NCBI RefSeq assembly: GCF_900105055.1
Contig: NZ_FNTA01000001.1
Coordinates: 1-64,000 of the forward strand
Source: Amycolatopsis lurida
GTDB lineage: Bacteria > Actinomycetota > Actinomycetes > Mycobacteriales > Pseudonocardiaceae
DNA length: 64,000 nt
Direction of reading: 5' to 3'
In this document: in pieces, positions 51,947-59,244 of the stretch
How positions within the stretch are numbered: the first letter of the stretch is position 1
Layout: every line of letters starts with the position of its first letter
Program-made: the position numbers and the translations under genes
The notes under the pieces: generated by a model
The model's database searches: none
What the model was told of the DNA's origin: nothing
What the model saw: the letters and a program-made list of their open reading frames with translations, nothing else

Positions 51947-53200
51947 TCAGCCGTTCTCGAAGTTCTGCATTCCCCGGTCCTCCAGCTTGCGCATCACCGG
52001 ACCGGACAGCAGTCCGTGCACGAGCACCGAAACCGCGATCGTCAGCGCCGTGACCCGCCACAGCGAGTCGGCCATCGGGAAATCGCCGTGCCCCAGCGCG
52101 TAGGAAAGGTAGTAGAGACTGCCGATCCCGCGGATACCGAAGAACGCGATCGCCGTCGCCGCCGGGCGGGTGGCGCCGCCGCCGAGCAGGGCCAGCCCGC
52201 CGAACAGCGGGCGAACGATGCCCACGGCCGCCACCGCCACCAGGACTTCGACGAGTCTCAACCCGTCCAGCAGCCCGTCGCCCATCGCGACGCCGAGACC
52301 GAGCAAGGCCAGCGCGACGAAGAGCCGTTCCAGCTGATCGCCGAATTCGTGCAGCACCCCGTGGTACTCGTGCGACCGCTCGCTGGCGCGGATGGTCGCG
52401 GCCGCGGTGAACACCGCGACGAAGCCGATGCCGCCCAGCCATTCGCAGAGCGCGAAGGGGAGGAACGCGATGGCCAGCACCACCAGGCCGTCGGAGTATT
52501 CACCCAGGCGCAGCCTGTCATGCTGCACCCGGAACATCAGCCAGGACAGCAACCGGCCGCAGACGAGGCCGACCAGGACGGCGACCGCGAGCGGGATCAC
52601 GACCTCGGTCAGCAGCCACGGCACGGGGGACGTACTCGCCGTTCCGGCCAGTACGAGGGCCAGCAGCACGAACGGCATCGCCAGGCCGTCGTTCAGCCCG
52701 GCTTCCGAGGTCAGCGTGAACCTGATTTCGTTGTCCGAGCCCCGCCCGTCGTCGGTATGCGGCGCGGGCACCTGGACGTCGCTCGCCAGCACCGGGTCGG
52801 TCGGCGACAGCACGGCTCCCAGCAGCAGCGCGGCGGCGGGGGACAGGGCGAGCGCCCACCAGCCGAGCAGGGCGACCGCGCCGACCGACAGCGGCAGAGT
52901 GATCGCCAGCAGCCGCCATGTCGAGCTCCACGACCGCCAGCCGAACAACCGGTCGGATTTCAGTCCCGCGCCGACCAGCGACACGAGCACACCGAGCTCG
53001 GTGATCACTTCGACGGCGCCCACATGCGACCGCGGATCGAGGACACCCTGGCCATAGGGGTGTCCGAACGGGAGCAGTCCGAAAACGAGCCCGCCCATCA
53101 GAAGGACCAGCGGCATCGACAGCGCGCGTTCGTGCAAGAGGTTCGGCAGCACGGCGGCGCACAACGCCAGAATGCCTGCCCCGGCGAGCAAGATCTCCAT
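51947..53200 (-). CDS. CPA1-type Na+(K+)/H+ antiporter
   Basis: The 417-residue membrane protein has about 12-13 helices. LSPTDPVLASDVQVP carries the TDPV-like core, and SEAGLNDGLAMPFVLLAL the ion-binding Asp pair region (EAGLND). GIRGIGSLYYLSYA near the C-terminus is typical of NhaP-type exchangers. It is closer to the classical family than the antiporter at 41528. ATG 53200 is chosen over GTG 53233 because the helix starts at once. It is downstream of the GAF regulator on the same strand, 44 bases away. Confidence 0.9.
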   Translation of the reverse strand: MEILLAGAGILALCAAVLPNLLHERALSMPLVLLMGGLVFGLLPFGHPYGQGVLDPRSHVGAVEVITELGVLVSLVGAGLKSDRLFGWRSWSSTWRLLAITLPLSVGAVALLGWWALALSPAAALLLGAVLSPTDPVLASDVQVPAPHTDDGRGSDNEIRFTLTSEAGLNDGLAMPFVLLALVLAGTASTSPVPWLLTEVVIPLAVAVLVGLVCGRLLSWLMFRVQHDRLRLGEYSDGLVVLAIAFLPFALCEWLGGIGFVAVFTAAATIRASERSHEYHGVLHEFGDQLERLFVALALLGLGVAMGDGLLDGLRLVEVLVAVAAVGIVRPLFGGLALLGGGATRPAATAIAFFGIRGIGSLYYLSYALGHGDFPMADSLWRVTALTIAVSVLVHGLLSGPVMRKLEDRGMQNFENG

Positions 53201-53244
53201 TCGCGCGGAGTACCCGGCCCGCGCCTCCGGCAACCGGGCGAGGT

Positions 53245-54447
53245 TCAGCCGCTCACTTCAAGTCCTTTATGGACCGTCAGGGCGACGCCGGTGGCCAGCC
53301 GGTACGGCCGCGTGTCCACAATGGCGCCGAGCAGCCGTCGCAGCCGGGAGACCTCGGCGCGGACGGTGACGAGATGTTCTGCGTCGCCGTAAAGCGCCCG
53401 GCTGAGCGCCTCGGCCGAAAGCCCGGCCGTTCCCGCCGTGTTGAGGTGCACCAGGATCTCCGCGTGCCGGGGCGTCACCGTGCGGACCCAGCCGACGTCG
53501 CCCGACGCCATCCGCAGCATCGGCGCGTGGCCGAGTTCGAGATCCAGCCGGACGCGGCGCGCGGTGTCGGCGGGGCGGACGAGCCAGCCTTCGGCCAGCC
53601 GTTCGGGCAGGCAGGCGCCGAGGCCCGGCACGGCCAGGATCTGTCCTTCCGCGGGCGCGGCGATTCGCGCGCCGGAGGCGACCCCGGCGGAGTGGGCCAC
53701 CCAGCCGTCGTCGTCCACCAGCAGTACCGGGCCGCCCACGCCGGTCACCACCGGTTCGGCGGTCCGGCGCAACCGGTCGAGACCCTGCTGATGGTGCCGC
53801 CAGAGTTCGGCTTCGACCAGGCGCCGCCCGGTCTCCACCAACGCGCCGATCGCCGGATGCAGGGTCAGCGCCGGACCGCTGACGTCGATCACGCCGAGCA
53901 GTTCACCGGTGCGCGGATCGTGTACCGGCGAGGCGGTGCAGTACCAGGGATGCTGGCCTTGTTCGAAGTGTTCCCCCGCGAGCAGTTCCACGGGCGCGGC
54001 CTCGGCGAGCGCGGTGCCGATCGCGTTGGTGCCGACCCTGGTCTCGGTCCAGACGGCGCCTTCGGTGAAGCCCAAGGTGTCGGCCCGGCGCCGCACGGCG
54101 GACGAACCCACCCGCCAGAGGATGATGCCGTCGGCGTCGGTCACCACCAGCAGCATGTTCGCGGTGTCGGCCGTCGCGCCGACCACCTGACCGAGGTCCT
54201 CCACCACCAGCCGCAGCGGGGAGACGCGGCGACGGCGGGCGACCTCGTCGAACGAGACCGAATCCCGGGTGTTCACCCCGTCGGCGGCGAGCCCGAGGCT
54301 CAGCATTCGTGACCACGACCGCGACACCAGCGGCCGCGGCCGGACCCGCGGGCGGCCGCCGCCGATCACGGCTTCGTGCATGCGGATCAGGTCCCGGGCG
54401 TGCATCGGCAGGTCGACGCCGGGCGGGACCGAGCTGTACAAGCTCAC
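53245..54447 (-). CDS. GAF-domain transcriptional regulator
   Basis: The 400-residue regulator has an AcoR-like N-terminal GAF domain (about 80-235: NMLLVVTDADGIILWRVGS, GAVWTETRVGTNAIGTAL, GEHFEQGQHPWYCTASPV) but no sigma-54 AAA module. The C-terminal third (about 320-395) looks like a winged helix (AEILVHLNTAGTAGLSAEALSRALYG). This combination is an actinobacterial variant of AcoR. It is divergent from the flavin monooxygenase gene and probably controls it. GTG 54447 follows GGAGGTGA. Confidence 0.85.
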   Translation of the reverse strand: MSLYSSVPPGVDLPMHARDLIRMHEAVIGGGRPRVRPRPLVSRSWSRMLSLGLAADGVNTRDSVSFDEVARRRRVSPLRLVVEDLGQVVGATADTANMLLVVTDADGIILWRVGSSAVRRRADTLGFTEGAVWTETRVGTNAIGTALAEAAPVELLAGEHFEQGQHPWYCTASPVHDPRTGELLGVIDVSGPALTLHPAIGALVETGRRLVEAELWRHHQQGLDRLRRTAEPVVTGVGGPVLLVDDDGWVAHSAGVASGARIAAPAEGQILAVPGLGACLPERLAEGWLVRPADTARRVRLDLELGHAPMLRMASGDVGWVRTVTPRHAEILVHLNTAGTAGLSAEALSRALYGDAEHLVTVRAEVSRLRRLLGAIVDTRPYRLATGVALTVHKGLEVSG

Positions 54448-54520
54448 AGGTCACCTCCGCACCATCGCGTCGACTGACCAGCATAGGACCGGCCGCCGAG
54501 GCGCGCCAAGGAGCCGGAGG

Positions 54521-54536
54521 TGCAACACGCTGCAAC
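54521..54536 (+). promoter_or_regulatory. Direct TGCAAC repeats between GAF regulator and FMO gene
   Basis: TGCAAC occurs at 54521-54526 and 54531-54536, ten bases apart, which is one DNA turn, so a dimeric regulator could bind the same face. AcoR-type regulators favour TGCAAC/GTTGCA-like sites, so this is a candidate operator for the GAF regulator. Confidence 0.35.
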
Positions 54537-54605
54537 CTTTGCCCCCGTACCCACCGGAGGCGTGTGATCGGGGTAACAGCCGATCGCCGACGTTCAGGAG
54601 TGGCC

Positions 54606-56423
54606 ATGACCCAGACGGTGGACCGGATCGAGGCGACGGGCTCGCCGCAGGCTCGGGTGGACGCCTGGTTGAGCCGATTCGAATCGGCCCTCGCCGCCCG
54701 CGATGTCGAAGCCGCCGCCGCGCTGTTCGCCGTCGACAATTACTGGCGTGACCTGGTCGCCTTCACGTGGACGATCAAGACGGTCGAAGGGCGCGACGAG
54801 GTGGCCGGCCTGCTCGGCGCGTGCCTCGACCGGATCGACCCGTCCGGGTTCCGTACGACCGGGACGCCGACCGAAGCCGACGGCGTGACCGAAGCGTGGC
54901 TCGAATTCGAAACCGCGACTGGACGCGCGAAGGGGCACTTGAGGCTGAAGGACGAAGGCGCCTGGACGCTGCTGACGAGTCTGCGCGAGCTCAAGGGTTT
55001 CGAGGAACGTCGCAACGAGCAGCGGCCGAAGGGGGTCGAGCACGGCGTCGTACGCGGGCGGAAGTCCTGGGCCGAGAAGCGCGAGGAGGAACAGACCCGG
55101 CTCGGCTACGAGCAGCAGCCGTACGTCGTCGTCATCGGCGGCGGACAGGGCGGGATCGCGCTCGGCGCCAGGCTGCGGCAGCTCGACGTCCCGACGCTGG
55201 TCCTGGAACGCAACGAACGACCGGGCGATTCGTGGCGCAAGCGGTACAAGAACCTCTGCCTGCACGACCCGGTCTGGTACGACCACCTGCCTTACCTGCC
55301 GTTCCCGGACAACTGGCCGGTGTTCGCGCCCAAGGACAAGATCGCCGACTGGCTCGAGATGTACACGCGGCTCATGGAGGTGCCGTACTGGACCAGCACC
55401 GAGGTCACTTCGGCGTCCTGGGACGAGGAAAAGCGGCAGTGGCTGGTGACCGTGGTCCGCGAGGGTGAGGAACTGGTGCTCACGCCACGGCACGTCGTGT
55501 TCGCGACCGGGATGTCGGGCAAGCCGAATCTCCCGTCGTTTCCCGGGATGGACGTTTTCGAGGGCGATCAGCACCATTCGTCCCAGCACCCCGGCCCGGA
55601 TTCCTACGGGGGCAAGAAGGCCGTCGTGGTCGGTTCCAACAACTCCGCGCACGACATCTGCGCGGCACTGTGGGAGCACGGCGCGGACGTCACCATGGTG
55701 CAGCGGTCCTCCACACATGTCGTGAAGTCGGATTCGTTGATGGAGCTGGGACTCGGCGACCTCTATTCGGAACGCGCGGTGCGGTCGGGGATCACCACCG
55801 ACAAGGCGGACATGATCTTCGCGTCGATCCCGTACCGGATCATGCCGCAGTTCCAGATCCCGGTGTACGACGCGATCCGCGAGCGGGACAAGGACTTCTA
55901 CGCGCGGCTGGAAGCGGCCGGGTTCGAGCACGACTGGGGCGACGACGGCTCCGGCCTGTTCCTGAAGTACCTGCGCCGCGGCTCCGGCTACTACATCGAC
56001 GTGGGCGCGTCGGAACTGGTCGCCGACGGGAAGATCAAGCTGGCCCACGGACAGGTCGACCATCTGACCCGGGACGCGGTGGTGCTGTCCGACGGCACGG
56101 AACTGAAGGCGGACCTCGTCGTCTACGCCACCGGTTACGGCTCGATGAACGGCTGGGTCGCCGATCTGGTCGGGCAGGAGACCGCGGACCTCGTCGGCAA
56201 ATGCTGGGGCCTCGGCTCCGGGACGACGAAGGACCCCGGCCCGTGGGAGGGGGAGCAGCGCAACATGTGGAAGCCCACGCAAAAGGACGGCCTGTGGTTC
56301 CACGGCGGGAACCTGCACCAGTCGCGCCACTACTCGCTTTACCTCGCGCTGCAACTGAAAGCGCGTTACGAGGGCATCCCGACGCCGGTGTACGGCCTCC
56401 AGGAGGTGCACCACAAGGCGTGA
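54606..56423 (+). CDS. Flavin monooxygenase with N-terminal SnoaL-like domain
   Basis: The 605-residue fusion has a SnoaL/NTF2-like domain (about 10-135, LARDVEAAAALFAVDNYWRDLVAFTWTIKT in an ALAARD context) followed by an FAD/NADPH monooxygenase. The Rossmann motifs are VVIGGGQGGIALG (near 176) and VVVGSNNSAHD (near 345); ATGMSGKPNLP and the ATGYG motif are also present. The Baeyer-Villiger fingerprint is incomplete: FEGDQHHSSQH lacks the final W-P. It belongs to the NAD(P)-binding YUC/FMO-like group, substrate unknown. AGGAG precedes ATG 54606. It is probably induced through the divergent GAF regulator. Confidence 0.88.
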   Translation: MTQTVDRIEATGSPQARVDAWLSRFESALAARDVEAAAALFAVDNYWRDLVAFTWTIKTVEGRDEVAGLLGACLDRIDPSGFRTTGTPTEADGVTEAWLEFETATGRAKGHLRLKDEGAWTLLTSLRELKGFEERRNEQRPKGVEHGVVRGRKSWAEKREEEQTRLGYEQQPYVVVIGGGQGGIALGARLRQLDVPTLVLERNERPGDSWRKRYKNLCLHDPVWYDHLPYLPFPDNWPVFAPKDKIADWLEMYTRLMEVPYWTSTEVTSASWDEEKRQWLVTVVREGEELVLTPRHVVFATGMSGKPNLPSFPGMDVFEGDQHHSSQHPGPDSYGGKKAVVVGSNNSAHDICAALWEHGADVTMVQRSSTHVVKSDSLMELGLGDLYSERAVRSGITTDKADMIFASIPYRIMPQFQIPVYDAIRERDKDFYARLEAAGFEHDWGDDGSGLFLKYLRRGSGYYIDVGASELVADGKIKLAHGQVDHLTRDAVVLSDGTELKADLVVYATGYGSMNGWVADLVGQETADLVGKCWGLGSGTTKDPGPWEGEQRNMWKPTQKDGLWFHGGNLHQSRHYSLYLALQLKARYEGIPTPVYGLQEVHHKA

Positions 56424-56442
56424 GGAGCATCGAGCTTCGGTG

Positions 56443-56487
56443 ACCGGGATCCCGGGCGGTCCCGGTACCGGAGGGCACCGCCTCCGG
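56443..56487. terminator. Double hairpin between convergent FMO and WYL genes
   Basis: ACCGGGA and TCCCGGT (56443-56449, 56460-56466) are followed at once by CCGGAGG and CCTCCGG (56468-56474, 56481-56487). Two consecutive GC-rich hairpins at a convergent junction suggest bidirectional termination. Confidence 0.5.
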
Positions 56488-56556
56488 ACCCCGGGCGGTA
56501 GGCGACGTCGGGTACCGTCCCCAGACCCTGGGCGAGCCCGGCGTCGTACCCCGTGC

Positions 56557-57513
56557 TCAACGGGCGGCCTTCGCATAACGGCGGGCCAGGACGGCGAAGG
56601 CCTCCTTGAGTTCAGGAGGCCCGACGACCTCGATGTCGGCGTCGAACCGGCCGATACTCGCCGCGAGTCCGGCCCACGACCACGACCCCAGCGTCAGACG
56701 GCACCGATCCGGCCCGAGTTCTTCCACGACACCGTCGCGGACGTAGTGGGACACCGTGGCCACGGGAAGGTCGAGGACGACTTCCCCGCGGCACGGCCAT
56801 TCGCCGGACTCGGACGCACCACGGAAGCGGCTCGCGACGAAGGTGGCGACATCGGGGGCGGGCAGTCCACGGGGCGTGAACCGCGGGCCGGTGGGGGTAC
56901 GCGGGGAGATCCGGTCGGCCCGGAAGGTGCGCCAGTCCGCGCGATCGGTGTCCCAGGCGACGAGGTACCAGCGGCCGTGCCAGGTGACGAGGTGATGCGG
57001 TTCCGCCCGGCGCGGCGCGTCCGCGTAGTCGAACCGCAGGATCTCGCGGGCGTGCACGGCCGCGCCGAGCGCGAGTAGGACGTCGCCGTCGACGCGGGGT
57101 TCCGACCGGCTCGCGGGCGATTCGACGGCGGTGACCCGCAGGGTGTCGATCCGGCGCCGCAGCCGGGAGGGCATCACCTGCCGGACGGTGTGCAGCGCCC
57201 GCATCGCCGCTTCCTCGATCCCCGCGCCGCTGGTGGTGGCGATCTGAAGCGCGACGGCCAGCGCGACCGCCTGGTCGTCGTCGAAGAGCAGGGGCGGCAG
57301 TTCGGACCCGGCGTCGAGCCGGTAGCCGCCGTCGGGGCCCTTGATGGTCGCGATGGGGTAGCCGAGTTCGCGCAGCCTGTCGACGTCGCGCCGTACGGTG
57401 CGCGGGCTGATGTCCAGCCGCTCGGCCAGCAGCGCTCCCGGCCAGTCGCGGCGTGCCTGCAGCAACGACAGCATCGCCAACAGGCGCGCGGAGGTCTTCG
57501 GCATGTTTTCCAT
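56557..57513 (-). CDS. YafY-type WYL-domain transcriptional regulator
   Basis: The 318-residue regulator has an N-terminal HTH_11 domain (about 1-60, LLAERLDISPRTVRRDVDRLRELGYPI), the GPDGGYRL wing, and a WYL domain (about 140-220, RWYLVAWDTDRADWRTFRADRI), then a WCX-type C-terminus. WYL domains bind nucleic acid or small ligands. ATG 57513 follows GGAGG; ATG 57504 is also possible. It is divergent from the DinB-family gene, with an inverted repeat between them. Confidence 0.9.
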   Translation of the reverse strand: MENMPKTSARLLAMLSLLQARRDWPGALLAERLDISPRTVRRDVDRLRELGYPIATIKGPDGGYRLDAGSELPPLLFDDDQAVALAVALQIATTSGAGIEEAAMRALHTVRQVMPSRLRRRIDTLRVTAVESPASRSEPRVDGDVLLALGAAVHAREILRFDYADAPRRAEPHHLVTWHGRWYLVAWDTDRADWRTFRADRISPRTPTGPRFTPRGLPAPDVATFVASRFRGASESGEWPCRGEVVLDLPVATVSHYVRDGVVEELGPDRCRLTLGSWSWAGLAASIGRFDADIEVVGPPELKEAFAVLARRYAKAAR

Positions 57514-57523
57514 GATGCCTCCA

Positions 57524-57548
57524 GTAGAGGCCACAACCTGTCCTCTAC
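57524..57548. promoter_or_regulatory. Inverted repeat between WYL regulator and DinB gene
   Basis: GTAGAGG (57524-57530) and CCTCTAC (57542-57548) are perfect 7-bp arms with an 11-base spacer, 11 bases upstream of the regulator start. This is a likely operator for control of both divergent genes. Confidence 0.45.
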
Positions 57549-57596
57549 CCCTGCGAGAGTCGTCTTGTGCCAGAAAACGACAACCCGGAGGGCCCG

Positions 57597-58160
57597 ATGA
57601 CCGCCACCATCCTCGACGCCGAACGCGCCGACCTGCTCGAAGCCCTCGACGCCGTCCGCGCCGCGCTGACCACCACCGTCCAGGGGCTCACGGACGAGCA
57701 ACTCGACGAGCGTCCGACGGTCAGCGAACTGAGCCTCGGCGGCCTGATCAAACACGTCGCCTCGATCGAGGAGATGCGGTTGCGCTTCGCGGTCGAGGGC
57801 CCGTCCGCGATGACCTACGACCTGCCGGAAGGCGTCACCTGGGCCGACCTCGGCTCCGGGACCGCCCGCGAGTTCCCGCAATGGGCGATCGACCACCAGA
57901 ACAACTTCAGGATGCTGCCCGGCGACACGCTCGCGGGGATCCTCGCGCGCTACGAGCAGGTGGCCGCGCGGACGAACGAAATCGTCTCGTCCATTCCGGA
58001 CCTTTCCGCGACGCACCCACTGCCGGAGGCACCCTGGAACCCGCCGGGCGCGGTGTGGAGCGTGCGCCGCGTGCTGACTCACGTCATCGCCGAGACCGCG
58101 CAGCACGCCGGCCACGCCGACATCCTGCGGGAAAGCATCGACGGCCGGAAATCGACCTGA
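57597..58160 (+). CDS. DinB-superfamily protein (DUF664-like)
   Basis: The 187-residue four-helix-bundle protein has the DinB metal triad: His in LIKHVASIEEM and two in HVIAETAQHAGHADILRE. DinB-fold enzymes use the metal to activate a low-molecular-weight thiol, here presumably mycothiol, for transfer to electrophiles. ATG 57597 follows GGAGGG; GTG 57567 is an alternative. It is divergent from the WYL regulator, suggesting induction by its substrate. The function is unassigned. Confidence 0.85.
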   Translation: MTATILDAERADLLEALDAVRAALTTTVQGLTDEQLDERPTVSELSLGGLIKHVASIEEMRLRFAVEGPSAMTYDLPEGVTWADLGSGTAREFPQWAIDHQNNFRMLPGDTLAGILARYEQVAARTNEIVSSIPDLSATHPLPEAPWNPPGAVWSVRRVLTHVIAETAQHAGHADILRESIDGRKST

Positions 58161-58172
58161 TCAGCGCGCGAT

Positions 58173-58400
58173 CTCGTCGCGAAGGCCAGCCGCCGTACGA
58201 GGCTTTGCCGGATCTGCCGCCGAACGTGCGGTTCGTCGACTTCAGCGGCTACTTCTGCACGGTCGAGATCTGCCACATGTCGACGATGTCGGCCATCGCG
58301 GAGAAGGCGGTCACCGAGGCGCTCGGCTGGGGCGGACGATCACACGGAGGAACCGCCACCCGGCGGGTGATCCAGACAACAAATCGCCGTTGGATTGCGT
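58173..58400 (+). pseudogene. Remnant of an acyltransferase/SGNH C-terminus
   Basis: After the DinB stop, one frame keeps strongly G/C-biased third positions to about 58340 and encodes LPPNVRFVDFSGYFCTVEIC then HMSTMSAIAEKAVTEALGW. The first part resembles the end of OafA-type SGNH domains (VxFVDxxxxxCxxxxC). The second resembles the helix after their HMT motif, with the intervening block missing. There is no start codon or upstream domain. It looks like a decayed gene end with an internal deletion. Confidence 0.35.
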
Positions 58401-58488
58401 AATAATGCACTGATTCGATGGTATGACGACACTTTGTGCAACGATCATCCCTTATCGGTGCATCGAAACGGCGGATATCGTCGTCGGT
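58401..58488 (+). promoter_or_regulatory. AT-richer promoter region of the davAB-like operon
   Basis: TTATCG (58452-58457) and TATCGT (58475-58480) are 17 bases apart, and eight bases separate TATCGT from ATG 58489. No Shine-Dalgarno sequence is visible, so a leaderless start is likely. The stretch is markedly less GC-rich than its surroundings. Confidence 0.35.
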
Positions 58489-59244
58489 ATGAAGGTCGCC
58501 GTCCATCAGGGCTCGTACGCCGAGCTGCCGTCCGCCGTCGCGGCGTCGGGCGCCGATCTCGTGATCGCCGCCGAGATGAGCACCACCGGCTATCACATCG
58601 GCGCCCGTTCCCGCGAGCTCGCCGAACCGGCCGACGGGCCGACAGCGAAGCGGATGTCCGCGCTGGCAAGGGAAACCTGTGTCGCACTGGCCTACGGGTA
58701 CCCCGAGTCCGCGGACGGCCGCGTGTACAACAGCGTCCAGCTGATCGGCCCCGGCGGACAGCGCCTGGCGAACTACCGCAAGACACATCTGTTCGGCGAC
58801 ATCGACCGTGACTGGTTCGAACCGGGTACCGAGGCGGTCGTGCAGGCCGAACTCGACGGCCTGCGGATCGGCCTGCTGATCTGCTACGACGTCGAGTTCC
58901 CCGAACTGGTGCGGGCGCACGCGCTGGCGGGGACCGAACTCCTCGTGGTGCCGACCGCGTTGATGAGCCCGTACGAACTGGTCGCCGACACGCTGGTGCC
59001 CGCCCGCGCCTACGAAAGCCAGCTGTTCGTCGCCTACGCGAACCGGTGCGACACCGAACAGGAGCTGACCTACTGCGGCCGCTCCTGCGTCGTCGCTCCG
59101 ACCGGCGAAGTGCTCGCCCGCGCGGGCACCGATCCGGCGCTGATCAGCGCCGAAGTCCCCCGTGACGCGCTCGTCGCGTCGCGTCTGGAGAACACCCACC
59201 TCGCCGACCGACGGCCCGAGCTGTACCGAGGACTTTCCGCATGA
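58489..59244 (+). CDS. davA: Nitrilase-superfamily amidase (DavA-like 5-aminovaleramidase)
   Basis: The 251-residue carbon-nitrogen hydrolase has the Glu-Lys-Cys triad E29 (IAAEMSTTG), K98 (YRKTHLF) and C132 (CYDVEFPE). In lysine catabolism DavA hydrolyses 5-aminovaleramide to 5-aminovalerate and ammonia. In actinomycete arginine oxidation a relative acts on 4-guanidinobutyramide. Its stop overlaps the start of a DavB-like gene (ATGA), which strongly supports a lactam-free monooxygenase/amidase pathway. The start at 58423 would read through the promoter. Choice of lysine over arginine is inferred from the partner's similarity. Confidence 0.85.
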   Translation: MKVAVHQGSYAELPSAVAASGADLVIAAEMSTTGYHIGARSRELAEPADGPTAKRMSALARETCVALAYGYPESADGRVYNSVQLIGPGGQRLANYRKTHLFGDIDRDWFEPGTEAVVQAELDGLRIGLLICYDVEFPELVRAHALAGTELLVVPTALMSPYELVADTLVPARAYESQLFVAYANRCDTEQELTYCGRSCVVAPTGEVLARAGTDPALISAEVPRDALVASRLENTHLADRRPELYRGLSA

